A DNA stretch of 64,000 bases from JABGPL01 sp964387885. Lineage in GTDB: Bacteria; Electryoneota; AABM5-125-24; Hatepunaeales; Hatepunaeaceae. The position numbers and the translations under genes are program-made. The notes below the pieces were generated by a model. That model saw nothing but the letters and a program-made list of their open reading frames with translations, was not told the DNA's origin and ran no database searches. This document shows positions 7,589 through 14,865 of this stretch, piece after piece. How positions within the stretch are numbered: position 1 is the first letter of the stretch; the number at the start of each line of letters is the position of its first letter. The stretch is from contig CAYLYZ010000001.1 of NCBI GenBank assembly GCA_964387885.1, forward strand, positions 1-64,000, in the 5' to 3' direction.

Positions 7589-8374
7589 ATGCTAAAACCA
7601 TTTGGAAATTACATTTCCGGAAACTCTATGCTGCACAGTATTGATCCACGTGTTAAACTGGTAAGTTTAGCAATGATTCTCTCTGCTGTGCTTATTATTG
7701 GAGAATGGATTGGAATGATCCCAATTGCTATTCTGATATCCATTATGTGGATAATTTCGCGTTCCTCTCTTTCACAATTAATCAGAGATGTATTTTCTCT
7801 CAGCGTTCTTTATATCATAACAATTCTACTTCATAGTTTTTTGACACCTGGGGAGGCTCTCTTTGATTTTTTATTCGGAATACCAATAACTGTCGAAGGT
7901 GTACAAAAGGGATTGTTTTTCTCAGCTAAAATCGCATGTCTGGCAGTTATTGTCGGATTAGTGCTCAGAGCAACTCATCAATCCGAATGGGCAAAAGCTG
8001 TAGAAGCACTTCTACCAGGGAAAGGTGTATTCAGCAGATTTGCAATCATGTTGGGTTTAACGGTCAGGTTTTTCCCAATGATACTTGAAGAAGCCAACCG
8101 AATAAGACTTGCGCAAATTGGCAGGGGATTGGGACAGGGAGGCAATTTATTTAAAAGAGTAAAGAACCTGATTCCGGTTCTTCTGCCATTATTGTCAGCA
8201 AGTCTTAGAAAGGCTGACTCAATAACATATAACATGCGTTCAAGGGGATTTGTGGTTGATGAGGATCGTAGTTACCACAATCCGCTTATATTGAAAATCA
8301 CCGATGTCTTTTACGGTCTCCTTACCGCGGTGACTATTCTATTATCTTTTTTTCTGCTTTTGATTTCGGGATGA
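7589..8374 (+). CDS. ecfT: Energy-coupling factor transporter transmembrane protein EcfT
   Basis: This 261-aa integral membrane protein has about five or six hydrophobic segments. It carries the two short cytoplasmic Gly/Arg signatures typical of EcfT, IGRG at 177-180 and SRG at 218-220, which couple the ATPases to substrate-binding S components of vitamin and metal ECF transporters. The N-terminal segment SMLHSIDPRVKL is also typical of the family. It stands behind a strong promoter and overlaps truA by 4 bp (ATGA). No EcfA ATPase or S component is encoded in the window, so partners must be elsewhere. Ribosome site is weak. The family call is firm and the transported substrate unknown. Confidence 0.88.
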   Translation: MLKPFGNYISGNSMLHSIDPRVKLVSLAMILSAVLIIGEWIGMIPIAILISIMWIISRSSLSQLIRDVFSLSVLYIITILLHSFLTPGEALFDFLFGIPITVEGVQKGLFFSAKIACLAVIVGLVLRATHQSEWAKAVEALLPGKGVFSRFAIMLGLTVRFFPMILEEANRIRLAQIGRGLGQGGNLFKRVKNLIPVLLPLLSASLRKADSITYNMRSRGFVVDEDRSYHNPLILKITDVFYGLLTAVTILLSFFLLLISG

Positions 8375-9144
8375 ATAAACATCTAACAGAAATAACTGAT
8401 GATCTTCATTGTGATAGACGCATTAAGCTCACAATCGAATATGATGGAACAGACTTCCGCGGCTGGCAGGTTCAACCAGGTCAACGTACAATACAGGGTG
8501 ATCTTGAAATAGCATTAAGGAGGCTGACAGGGCATAAGATCACCGTATATGGATCCGGCAGAACAGACTCAGGAGTTCATGCAATTGGTCAGATTGCCCA
8601 TATAAACCTCGATAAATCCAAATTAGGACTGAGTCAAATTAGAAGAGCTCTCAATGGACTTACAGCAAAAGACATTTGGGTAAAATCCGTGGAGGAGGTA
8701 TCAACTGACTTTCATGCCCGATTTAGTGCTAAAAGTCGCAAATATAAATATAGATTGTTGAAAGATCCCCATCCGTTGCTGAGGAAGTTTTCATGGGTTT
8801 CAGATAGGACCTGGGATGATGAGATTGCTCAAAAAACAGTTGAAATAATAACGGGTAGGCACAGTTTTAAATCCTTTTGCCGTGAACGAGAGGGTGAAAC
8901 CAAATATGAATGCGAAATATTCGATGCAATGTGGACACCAAAATACTACGGTGCGGTCTTTGAGGTACAGGCAGATCGCTTCTTTCACCAGATGGTAAGG
9001 GGATTGGTAGGCGCGGTTATTGATGTTGCCAGGGATTATCTCAGCATTGAGGAGTTTACAAAACTCTTGGATAATCCCAGGAATAATGCAGAAGTTCGCT
9101 TTGTTCCACCTCAAGGACTTGTTTTGGTTGAAGTAAAGTATTAA
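8371..9144 (+). CDS. truA: tRNA pseudouridine(38-40) synthase TruA
   Basis: The 257-aa enzyme isomerises uridines 38-40 of tRNA anticodon arms. The signature GSGRTDSGVHA contains the catalytic Asp66. The N-terminal LTIEYDGTDFRGWQ and the C-terminal FFHQMVRGLVG segment are family hallmarks. A leader of about 18 residues before the usual RIKLTIEYDG start is a little long. The ATG at 8371 overlaps the ecfT stop in an ATGA junction, pointing to translational coupling. Pairing of ecfT with truA is common in bacteria. Confidence 0.95.
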   Translation: MNKHLTEITDDLHCDRRIKLTIEYDGTDFRGWQVQPGQRTIQGDLEIALRRLTGHKITVYGSGRTDSGVHAIGQIAHINLDKSKLGLSQIRRALNGLTAKDIWVKSVEEVSTDFHARFSAKSRKYKYRLLKDPHPLLRKFSWVSDRTWDDEIAQKTVEIITGRHSFKSFCREREGETKYECEIFDAMWTPKYYGAVFEVQADRFFHQMVRGLVGAVIDVARDYLSIEEFTKLLDNPRNNAEVRFVPPQGLVLVEVKY

Positions 9145-9497
9145 TATTAAATTCACGTTATTGCAGCTCAAATCAGAAACAAAAACCGTAATGAATCGTG
9201 ACTTACTGTATCATTTCCCGAAAGTAATGACTGATGTTCGTCTTCGCGAGGAACGAAGAGACGAAACGATCTGTTTGTGTATGTATGTTTTAAGAGATTG
9301 CTTCACTTCGTTAGCAAAGACTTTACTTTCTATAAGTTCTTTAGGCCTTTTTACCAGGTCTAATAATTGCACATTCAGAAACTGATACACATTCCTTTCG
9401 GAAGATGGAATTTAGTTGTGATTTTTCTGTGCCCGAACAATGAGGCATAGATATCACCTTAGAGATTAATTTTGAAAAAATAATTTTAGAGGATCAA
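9145..9497. other. Intergenic region with a dispersed repeat copy
   Basis: This 353-bp stretch between truA and the transaldolase has no convincing gene. It carries the repeat copy at 9242-9315. The transaldolase ribosome site (GAGGA) lies at its right end. Confidence 0.6.
9242..9315 (+). repeat. Dispersed intergenic repeat, copy 1 (TTGCGAGG...GAAGCAATCT family)
   Basis: The stretch from CGCGAGGAACGAAGAGACGA to AGAGATTGCTTCAC matches, with scattered differences, the reverse complement of 41900-41963. Both copies lie between genes. The outer parts (GAAG, GATTGCTTC) are partly complementary, so it could fold as a hairpin. Confidence 0.6.
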
Positions 9498-10148
9498 ATG
9501 AAATTTTTCATTGATACTGCCAATGTCGACGAGATTAAGGATGCCGTCGAACTCGGTGTTTTGGATGGTGTTACGACCAATCCATCACTTGTTGCCAAAG
9601 AAAACAAGCCCTTTGAGGAGCTCCTCCTTGAAATCTGCGAATTAGTTGATGGACCTGTTTCTGCAGAAGTTACTGCTACAGATCATCAACACATGGTTGA
9701 AGAGGGCCTCAAATTAGCTGATTTGCATGATAATATCTGTGTCAAGCTGCCAACAACACGTGACGGATTAAAGGCATGCGTTGAGCTAACTTCAGAGGAT
9801 ATTCCCACAAATATGACTCTTTGTTTTTCACCACTTCAAGCACTACTTGTAGCAAAGGCCGGTGCGACATTCGTCAGTCCCTTCGTTGGTCGTCTGGACG
9901 ATATAGCAAATGATGGAATGAAATTGATCGGGGATATAATCCAGATGTATAATAACTACGGATTCTCAACTGAAGTACTCGTAGCTTCGGTCAGACACCC
10001 GATTCATGTTTACCAGTCAGCAATGCTCGGAGCCGATGTTGCAACAATTCCACATTCGGTTATTGATAAGTTGTTAAAGCACCCGCTGACTGATATTGGT
10101 TTAGAAAAATTCCTGGCAGACTGGGACAAGACCGGTCAGACAATTTAG
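9498..10148 (+). CDS. tal: Transaldolase (TalC/fructose-6-phosphate aldolase-like)
   Basis: The 216-aa protein is a short-type transaldolase, a TIM-barrel enzyme moving a dihydroxyacetone unit between sugar phosphates in the pentose phosphate pathway. The N-terminus MKFFIDTANVDEI and the segment VTTNPSLVAKE are diagnostic. The Schiff-base lysine is K83 in ICVKLPTT. Length fits the small TalC/FSA group. GAGGA precedes the ATG. True transaldolase and F6P aldolase activities cannot be separated by eye. Confidence 0.92.
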   Translation: MKFFIDTANVDEIKDAVELGVLDGVTTNPSLVAKENKPFEELLLEICELVDGPVSAEVTATDHQHMVEEGLKLADLHDNICVKLPTTRDGLKACVELTSEDIPTNMTLCFSPLQALLVAKAGATFVSPFVGRLDDIANDGMKLIGDIIQMYNNYGFSTEVLVASVRHPIHVYQSAMLGADVATIPHSVIDKLLKHPLTDIGLEKFLADWDKTGQTI

Positions 10149-10161
10149 TTGGATTAAGTTG

Positions 10162-11382
10162 ATGCGATATGTGATATATTATATTATCGGCACCCTCCTG
10201 GGCATTATGCTTGTGGTTGGGATCTGTGTTTTCTCTCCGGAAACGATACAACGATTTTTGCCTGTTGAGCCAACTGCTGTAACTGCAGTTGACTCAACAC
10301 TTTTCACTCAGCCTGTCGTTCACGAAGAAAAACAAGTTCAACAGGACATTGAAGTAGGTATCACCAAAAGCAGGAATAACGCAATTACTCGAGCAGTTAA
10401 GGATGCTGCCCCTGCTGTAGTAGGGATAAATGTTATTTCTGTAAAGGAGTATAGATATCGCAGTCCATTTTACAACGACCCATACTTCAGACAGTTTTTC
10501 CCTGACCAGATTTATCGGAAAAAAGTTGAGAACCTTGGCAGTGGATTCTTAATATCCGGAGATGGTTACATTCTGACTAATGAGCACGTTGTGAATGCTG
10601 CCACCGAAATCGTAGTAACATTAACTGATGGTCAAAAGTACGATGCTGAAACTGTTGGTTTTGATTTTGATACTGATGTCGCACTACTGAAAATAAAGGG
10701 AAAAGGATTTCCATATATTCCTTTTGGAAATTCGGATGAAGCTATAATTGGTGAGTGGGCAATCGCAATTGGCAATCCTTTCGGATTGTTCTCAATACAC
10801 TCACAGCCAACAGTTACCGTTGGTGTTATTTCTGCAATAGATCGTGATTTTGAACGAAATTCTGATGGGCATCTCTATCAGGATATGATCCAGACCGATG
10901 CGTCTATTAATAGAGGTAACTCGGGTGGCCCACTTGTCAACTCACTGGGTGAATTGATTGGTATGAATACTATTATCTTCACTGAAGGAGGTGGATCTAT
11001 TGGATTGGGATTTGCCATTCCAGCAAATAAGCTCGAGACAATTTTTCAGGACTTGCTTCAACGAGGGAGCATTGAGAGAGATTTCTGGATAGGAGCAAAA
11101 GTCGAAAATGTGAACCGTCTTATCGCACTGAGCTTAAGACTTCCCGAGTTGAGAGGGGTTGTGATCACTGATGTTGATACGAGAAGCCCGGCAGCAAAAG
11201 CCGGATTGGAGCCGACAGATGTCATATTCTCCTTTAATCAGCAGAAGGTCAATAACGTCAGTGAAATCGAACAAATAATGAGAAATACTGATCTTCGAGT
11301 AGGTGATAAAATCTCCTTTTCGGTATTTAGAGACGGAGAACTGAAGGATATTGATGTGATTTTAGAAAAGAGGGATGAATAA
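10162..11382 (+). CDS. HtrA/DegP-family periplasmic serine protease with one PDZ domain
   Basis: The 406-aa protein starts with one hydrophobic segment (residues 3-25) that is probably a membrane anchor or uncleaved signal, placing the protease in the periplasm. The trypsin-like domain has the triad His142 (TNEHVV), Asp172 (DTDVALLKI) and Ser254 (RGNSGGPL). A single PDZ domain occupies about residues 300-400, with GVVITDVDTRSPAAKAGL as the peptide-binding loop, making it DegS/HhoA-like rather than two-PDZ DegP. I chose the ATG at 10162 over the TTG one codon upstream. It degrades or senses misfolded envelope proteins. It stands 13 bp after the transaldolase gene and may be co-transcribed. Confidence 0.92.
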   Translation: MRYVIYYIIGTLLGIMLVVGICVFSPETIQRFLPVEPTAVTAVDSTLFTQPVVHEEKQVQQDIEVGITKSRNNAITRAVKDAAPAVVGINVISVKEYRYRSPFYNDPYFRQFFPDQIYRKKVENLGSGFLISGDGYILTNEHVVNAATEIVVTLTDGQKYDAETVGFDFDTDVALLKIKGKGFPYIPFGNSDEAIIGEWAIAIGNPFGLFSIHSQPTVTVGVISAIDRDFERNSDGHLYQDMIQTDASINRGNSGGPLVNSLGELIGMNTIIFTEGGGSIGLGFAIPANKLETIFQDLLQRGSIERDFWIGAKVENVNRLIALSLRLPELRGVVITDVDTRSPAAKAGLEPTDVIFSFNQQKVNNVSEIEQIMRNTDLRVGDKISFSVFRDGELKDIDVILEKRDE

Positions 11383-11526
11383 TCCGACTTGCCGGTGCTG
11401 TGCAAACGTTTGCAGCTTATCTAAGAATACTGGATGAGTGGTGTTGTCCCCCGCCTCACACATTTTTCATTGTTATTTAGCAACGAGGACGAGACTTTTG
11501 ATATATTCGATGAGTTGTCAGAATCT

Positions 11527-11592
11527 GTCTTCCCGCGCAGGCGGGAAGACAGAAAACACAGCAACTTACTGAGTTCCCGCCTACGCGGGAAC
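11527..11592. repeat. Pair of TTCCCGC-loop-GCGGGAA hairpins
   Basis: Arms GTCTTCCCGC (11527-11536) and GCGGGAAGAC (11541-11550) enclose 4 nt. A second copy has GTTCCCGC (11573-11580) and GCGGGAAC (11585-11592), again with a 4-nt loop. They look like two copies of a REP-like element. Confidence 0.65.
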
Positions 11593-11647
11593 GACAAGTT
11601 TTTGAATATTTAAAGGTCTCGGGGATGCCTGACGACACTCAATCTCC

Positions 11648-11696
11648 GGAGTGCACAAGCCATGCTTGTGCTGCGCAAGCACGGCTTGCGCACTCC
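11648..11696. repeat. Inverted repeat of the 'caagccatgcttg' family
   Basis: The arms 11648-11668 and 11676-11696 are reverse complements at 19 of 21 positions, with a 7-bp loop. The core CAAGCCATGCTTG recurs in related palindromes at 42366-42389 and, split apart, at 48982-49123. Confidence 0.65.
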
Positions 11697-11703
11697 ACAC
11701 CTG

Positions 11704-11907
11704 CTAAACCTTATTCTGATTAACCAATCTCACAAAATGCGAATACGACCTGTCGAAAGTTCTCTCTGCTGCTGCCGGAAAGTAGCAGGCAGGTAATTCC
11801 CTGGCTCTCATGTGATAGGTGATGCAGTCGCAGCATTTGCCTTTTCTCGGGCAAGGTTCATAAGTGCAGTTGCAGTTAGCTTTGTTTTTCGAAATATCGC
11901 ATTCCAT
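11704..11907 (-). CDS. DUF6485 family small cysteine-rich protein
   Basis: The 67-aa protein has eight cysteines (C3, C12, C14, C19, C25, C26, C28, C41) arranged around CNCTYEPCPRKGKCCDCI, followed by the conserved ELPACYFP and AERTFDRS segments. This matches the small DUF6485 family, whose function is unknown. The cysteines suggest zinc or an iron-sulfur cluster. The ATG at 11907 is preferred over one 66 bp upstream because an AGGG ribosome site precedes it and family members start with MEC. It lies alone between htrA and the preQ0 operon. Confidence 0.78.
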   Translation of the reverse strand: MECDISKNKANCNCTYEPCPRKGKCCDCITYHMRARELPACYFPAAAERTFDRSYSHFVRLVNQNKV

Positions 11908-12123
11908 GTCTTTTTCCCTATTTTGGTTTTGTTTTTTTTTTGTGAATATATGCAAAGAAATGACAGTATTCAATGTACAATAGTCTTATTGCAAGCTGGA
12001 TTCTGATTCACTTCGTTCACAGCGGCAAGCCAATAGCCCAATCAAGTTGGGAATTAGGAGAGAAATGAATCTTTCGCATTCAGGCGTGCATCGTTTGTTG
12101 CGTTTTGTTATATTGTATCCGTT

Positions 12124-12837
12124 ATGGTAGATACTCCCAATAGAAAACAAAGAGCAGTTGTGCTGCTCAGCGGTGGACTTGATTCAGCTACAACTCTCGC
12201 TATTGCGAAAGATCAGGGATCCGATTTATATGTTCTGACAGTTGATTACGGTCAGAGACATAAAGTAGAACTTGAGGCTGCAAACAAAGTCGCCAGGTAC
12301 TTCGATGCGGTTGAACACAAGTTTGTAAACCTCGACTTGAGCACATTTGGAGGCTCTGCGTTGACAAGTGAGATTCCGGTTCCCAAAAGTACAGAAGAAG
12401 GACGAAATATAGATCGGATACCAGAGACATACGTTCCAGCCCGAAATACCATTATGCTCTCAATAGCTTTGGCTTATGCTGAGACTATTGGAGCCGGACA
12501 TATATTTATCGGCGTGAATTCGGTGGACTATTCGGGTTACCCGGATTGTCGTCCTGAGTTCATCAGATCATTCCAGGAGCTTGTTAAACTCGCTACAAAA
12601 GCTGGTGTAGAGGGCAGCCATATCCAAATTGAGACCCCACTAATTTCCATGACTAAAGCTGAGATAATACAAACCGGAATAAAACTTGGAGTTGATTACA
12701 GTATCACTCATAGCTGCTATGACCCGGATTCAAAAGACCTGGCTTGCGGTATGTGCGATAGCTGCCGAATTCGAAAACACGGATTTAAACAGGCTGGAGT
12801 AAATGATCCCACGCTATATTCTCCGGATAATGGGTAA
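12124..12837 (+). CDS. queC: 7-cyano-7-deazaguanine (preQ0) synthase QueC
   Basis: The 237-aa enzyme converts 7-carboxy-7-deazaguanine to preQ0 with ATP and ammonia, a precursor of tRNA queuosine and of 7-deazaguanine DNA modifications. The PP-loop SGGLDS is at residues 16-21 and the zinc-binding cysteines lie in CYDPDSKDLACGMCDSC. It heads the operon queC-queE-queD-folE2. No ribosome site is visible before the ATG at 12124. The last 30 bp belong to the first copy of a 56-bp repeat that extends into queE. Confidence 0.95.
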   Translation: MVDTPNRKQRAVVLLSGGLDSATTLAIAKDQGSDLYVLTVDYGQRHKVELEAANKVARYFDAVEHKFVNLDLSTFGGSALTSEIPVPKSTEEGRNIDRIPETYVPARNTIMLSIALAYAETIGAGHIFIGVNSVDYSGYPDCRPEFIRSFQELVKLATKAGVEGSHIQIETPLISMTKAEIIQTGIKLGVDYSITHSCYDPDSKDLACGMCDSCRIRKHGFKQAGVNDPTLYSPDNG

Positions 12838-12975
12838 TTGAGATGACTACTCCAAACAGAAGTCCCACGCTATATTCTCCGGATAATGGGTAATTGAGAT
12901 GACTACTCCAAACAGAGGCCCCACGCTATATTCTCCGGATAATGGGTAATTGAGATGACTACTCCAAACAGAGGC
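12808..12975 (+). repeat. Three tandem copies of a 56-bp unit spanning the queC stop and queE start
   Basis: Copies lie at 12808-12863, 12864-12919 and 12920-12975, differing only at two bases (agt versus ggc at the end of copy 1). Each contains the last codons and TAA of queC and an ATGACTACTCCAAAC start of queE. The first two ATGs (12843, 12899) open 16-codon reading frames that join the queE N-terminus to the queC C-terminus and stop at the next TAA. Only the third ATG (12955) leads into queE. Confidence 0.97.
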
Positions 12976-13695
12976 CCAAAACCCGAAACCTACAAAAGCA
13001 AACTCCCTGTCATTGAGACCTTCCTCTCAATTCAGGGTGAAGGACGCTGGATAGGCTGCCCTGCTGTTTTTATCAGGCTGCAATACTGTAATCTCGGATG
13101 TGATTTTTGTGACTCACGTTACTCATGGGACGAAAAAGATACAAATGCTTTACTCAAACCAGAAGAAATCGCGAACAATCTTCAGGCTCTTGCACCACCA
13201 ACCAAGTGGGCAGGGGATATCCCACATGTCGTTATAACGGGTGGAGAACCATTGCTCCACCAGGATCGACTGCCATTACTTATAGATAGATTGAAAGCAA
13301 AGGGTTACACATACTTTGAGATTGAGACAAATGGTACAATTGTACCCAGTCAGATAATGATGGATAAGATTAGCTGGTGGAATTGTTCACCAAAGCTTTC
13401 AAATTCAGAGATTCTCGAAGAGTTGCGATTCAATCCGAAAGTAGTATATACACTTTCAAGATTGGAAAATGCCGATTTCAAGTTCGTAATCAAGGAACAG
13501 TTGGATATCGAGGAGATCGAAAAGACATTCGGTTCTTTAATAAAAACCGATCGTATCATGTTGATGCCCGAGGGTACTAACCGCCAAATCCAAACAGACA
13601 GGATGAACTGGTTAGTAGAACAATGCAAAAGCAGGGGATACAGGTTTACTCCCAGATTACATACACTAATCTGGGATAACAAAAAAGGTAAATGA
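12955..13695 (+). CDS. queE: 7-carboxy-7-deazaguanine synthase QueE (radical SAM)
   Basis: The 246-aa enzyme contracts 6-carboxytetrahydropterin to 7-carboxy-7-deazaguanine. The radical-SAM cluster is bound by C45, C49 and C52 (CNLGCDFC, CX3CX2C). The preceding SIQGEGRWIGCPAVFIRL and the later ITGGEPLLH motif are typical. The start is the last of three identical ATG contexts created by the 56-bp triplication, and the only one with an open frame. No strong Shine-Dalgarno is seen (TTGAG only). Confidence 0.95.
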   Translation: MTTPNRGPKPETYKSKLPVIETFLSIQGEGRWIGCPAVFIRLQYCNLGCDFCDSRYSWDEKDTNALLKPEEIANNLQALAPPTKWAGDIPHVVITGGEPLLHQDRLPLLIDRLKAKGYTYFEIETNGTIVPSQIMMDKISWWNCSPKLSNSEILEELRFNPKVVYTLSRLENADFKFVIKEQLDIEEIEKTFGSLIKTDRIMLMPEGTNRQIQTDRMNWLVEQCKSRGYRFTPRLHTLIWDNKKGK

Positions 13696-13696
13696 T

Positions 13697-14080
13697 ATGA
13701 GTGATAATCCAATTTTTAGCATATCCAAAAAGTTTTCATTTGATGCAGCTCATTATCTGCCAGGAGTTATAGAAAATCACCCCTGCGGAAAGCTGCATGG
13801 ACATAGTTACATTATTGAGGTTGAAGTTCGCGGAAAGATTGATTTGGAAACTGGCTGGGTAATTGATTATTCTGATATCGGAAATGCGGTAAAACCTCTA
13901 ATTGAGAAACTTGATCACTCACTCCTGAATGATCAGGAAGATCTTGACTTCACGACTGCCGAAGAATTATCTGTCTGGTTTTGGAAACGGATAAAACCTA
14001 TACTACCGAGCTTGAATCGGGTTTCAATCTTTGAAACACCTACCAACAGGTGTGATTTTTATGGTGAGTATGATGATTGA
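13697..14080 (+). CDS. queD: 6-carboxytetrahydropterin synthase QueD
   Basis: The 127-aa enzyme makes 6-carboxy-5,6,7,8-tetrahydropterin from dihydroneopterin triphosphate. Zinc ligands are His19 (FDAAHYL) and the HGH pair at His34/His36. Cys30 (HPCGKLHGH) is the catalytic thiol, and LDHSLLND and FETPTNRC complete the signature. It starts 1 bp after queE, and its end overlaps the start of folE2. Confidence 0.95.
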   Translation: MSDNPIFSISKKFSFDAAHYLPGVIENHPCGKLHGHSYIIEVEVRGKIDLETGWVIDYSDIGNAVKPLIEKLDHSLLNDQEDLDFTTAEELSVWFWKRIKPILPSLNRVSIFETPTNRCDFYGEYDD

Positions 14081-14864
14081 TATCCAATCAACACGAGATT
14101 CGCGGAATATCTCAATCGATCGGGTAGGAGTGAAAAATCTCCGTTATCCGGTAAAAGTTCGTCAAATGAGTGGGGGATATCAACAGACTGTTGCCAGAAT
14201 TAGTGTATTGGTTGATCTGCAGGCTCAAAGCCGCGGCACTCATATGAGTAGATTGGTTGAGCTTATTGACAGCTTCTCCGGTCAGGAGATGACAATTTTC
14301 ACAATTCCCAAAATTCTGGATCAAATACGCTCCCGGCTTGAGTCTCAAACAGCTGAGATTGATATTCAATTCCCATACTTCCTGCGTAAAAAAGCTCCCG
14401 TATCAAAAACTGAAGGCATGGTCGATTACGAGTGTAATTTTCATGGAAGACTTGATGGAAAACTCGTATTTCAATATGGTGTTACTGCTCCTGTAAGCAG
14501 TGTCTGTCCCTGTTCAAAAGAAATCAGTGATTACGGTGCGCATAATCAGCGTGGTTTGGTAAAGGTTGATATCCGGAGCAGGGAAGGCGACTTGGTTTGG
14601 TTTGAAGAACTTATTGAAATTATTGAGTCAAGTGTCTCTTCACCGATCTATTCAATATTAAAACGAGAAGATGAAAAATTCGTCACGGAAAATGGATATA
14701 AGAAACCTGTATTTGTGGAGGATGTTGTAAGAGATATTGCCGGAAAACTTGAAAAGGACTCGAGATTATCCTGGTTTAGAATTGAGGCTGATCATCATGA
14801 ATCCATTCACAATCACAATGCATTTGCAGTAATTGAAAGGGATCTTGAGAAGGTTGATCGCTGA
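14070..14864 (+). CDS. folE2: GTP cyclohydrolase IB, FolE2-type
   Basis: The protein of about 264 aa performs the first step from GTP to dihydroneopterin triphosphate, feeding queD in the same operon and possibly folate synthesis. The segment PVSSVCPCSKEISDYGAHNQ is the conserved active-site region of the FolE2 (COG1469) family, which differs from FolE in metal use. Possible starts are ATG 14061, 14070 and 14073, all inside the end of queD. I prefer 14070. Reading further upstream to 14031 would add residues not expected in the family. It ends 1 bp from the convergent stop of the 2,358-aa gene. Confidence 0.92.
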   Translation: MMIDIQSTRDSRNISIDRVGVKNLRYPVKVRQMSGGYQQTVARISVLVDLQAQSRGTHMSRLVELIDSFSGQEMTIFTIPKILDQIRSRLESQTAEIDIQFPYFLRKKAPVSKTEGMVDYECNFHGRLDGKLVFQYGVTAPVSSVCPCSKEISDYGAHNQRGLVKVDIRSREGDLVWFEELIEIIESSVSSPIYSILKREDEKFVTENGYKKPVFVEDVVRDIAGKLEKDSRLSWFRIEADHHESIHNHNAFAVIERDLEKVDR

Positions 14865-14865
14865 T

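Larger units (their letters stand above)
11383..11703. other. Intergenic region rich in palindromes
   Basis: This 321-bp stretch holds no gene. It contains a 14-bp palindrome (TGCAAACGTTTGCA, 11401-11414), two related hairpins at 11527-11592 and a 21-bp inverted repeat at 11648-11696. Confidence 0.65.

Noticed and set aside
11401..11414. Perfect palindrome TGCAAACGTTTGCA resembling a LacI/PurR-type operator
   Set aside because: It lies just after the htrA stop, with no promoter or plus-strand gene next to it and no LacI-family gene in view, so no operator call is made.
11974..12123. preQ1/preQ0 riboswitch before queC
   Set aside because: No preQ1-type hairpin with an A-rich tail could be recognised. 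The gene also lacks a visible ribosome site.
12808..12975. Possible CRISPR array
   Set aside because: The units are contiguous 56-bp tandem copies without spacers, and they contain the ends of queC and queE.
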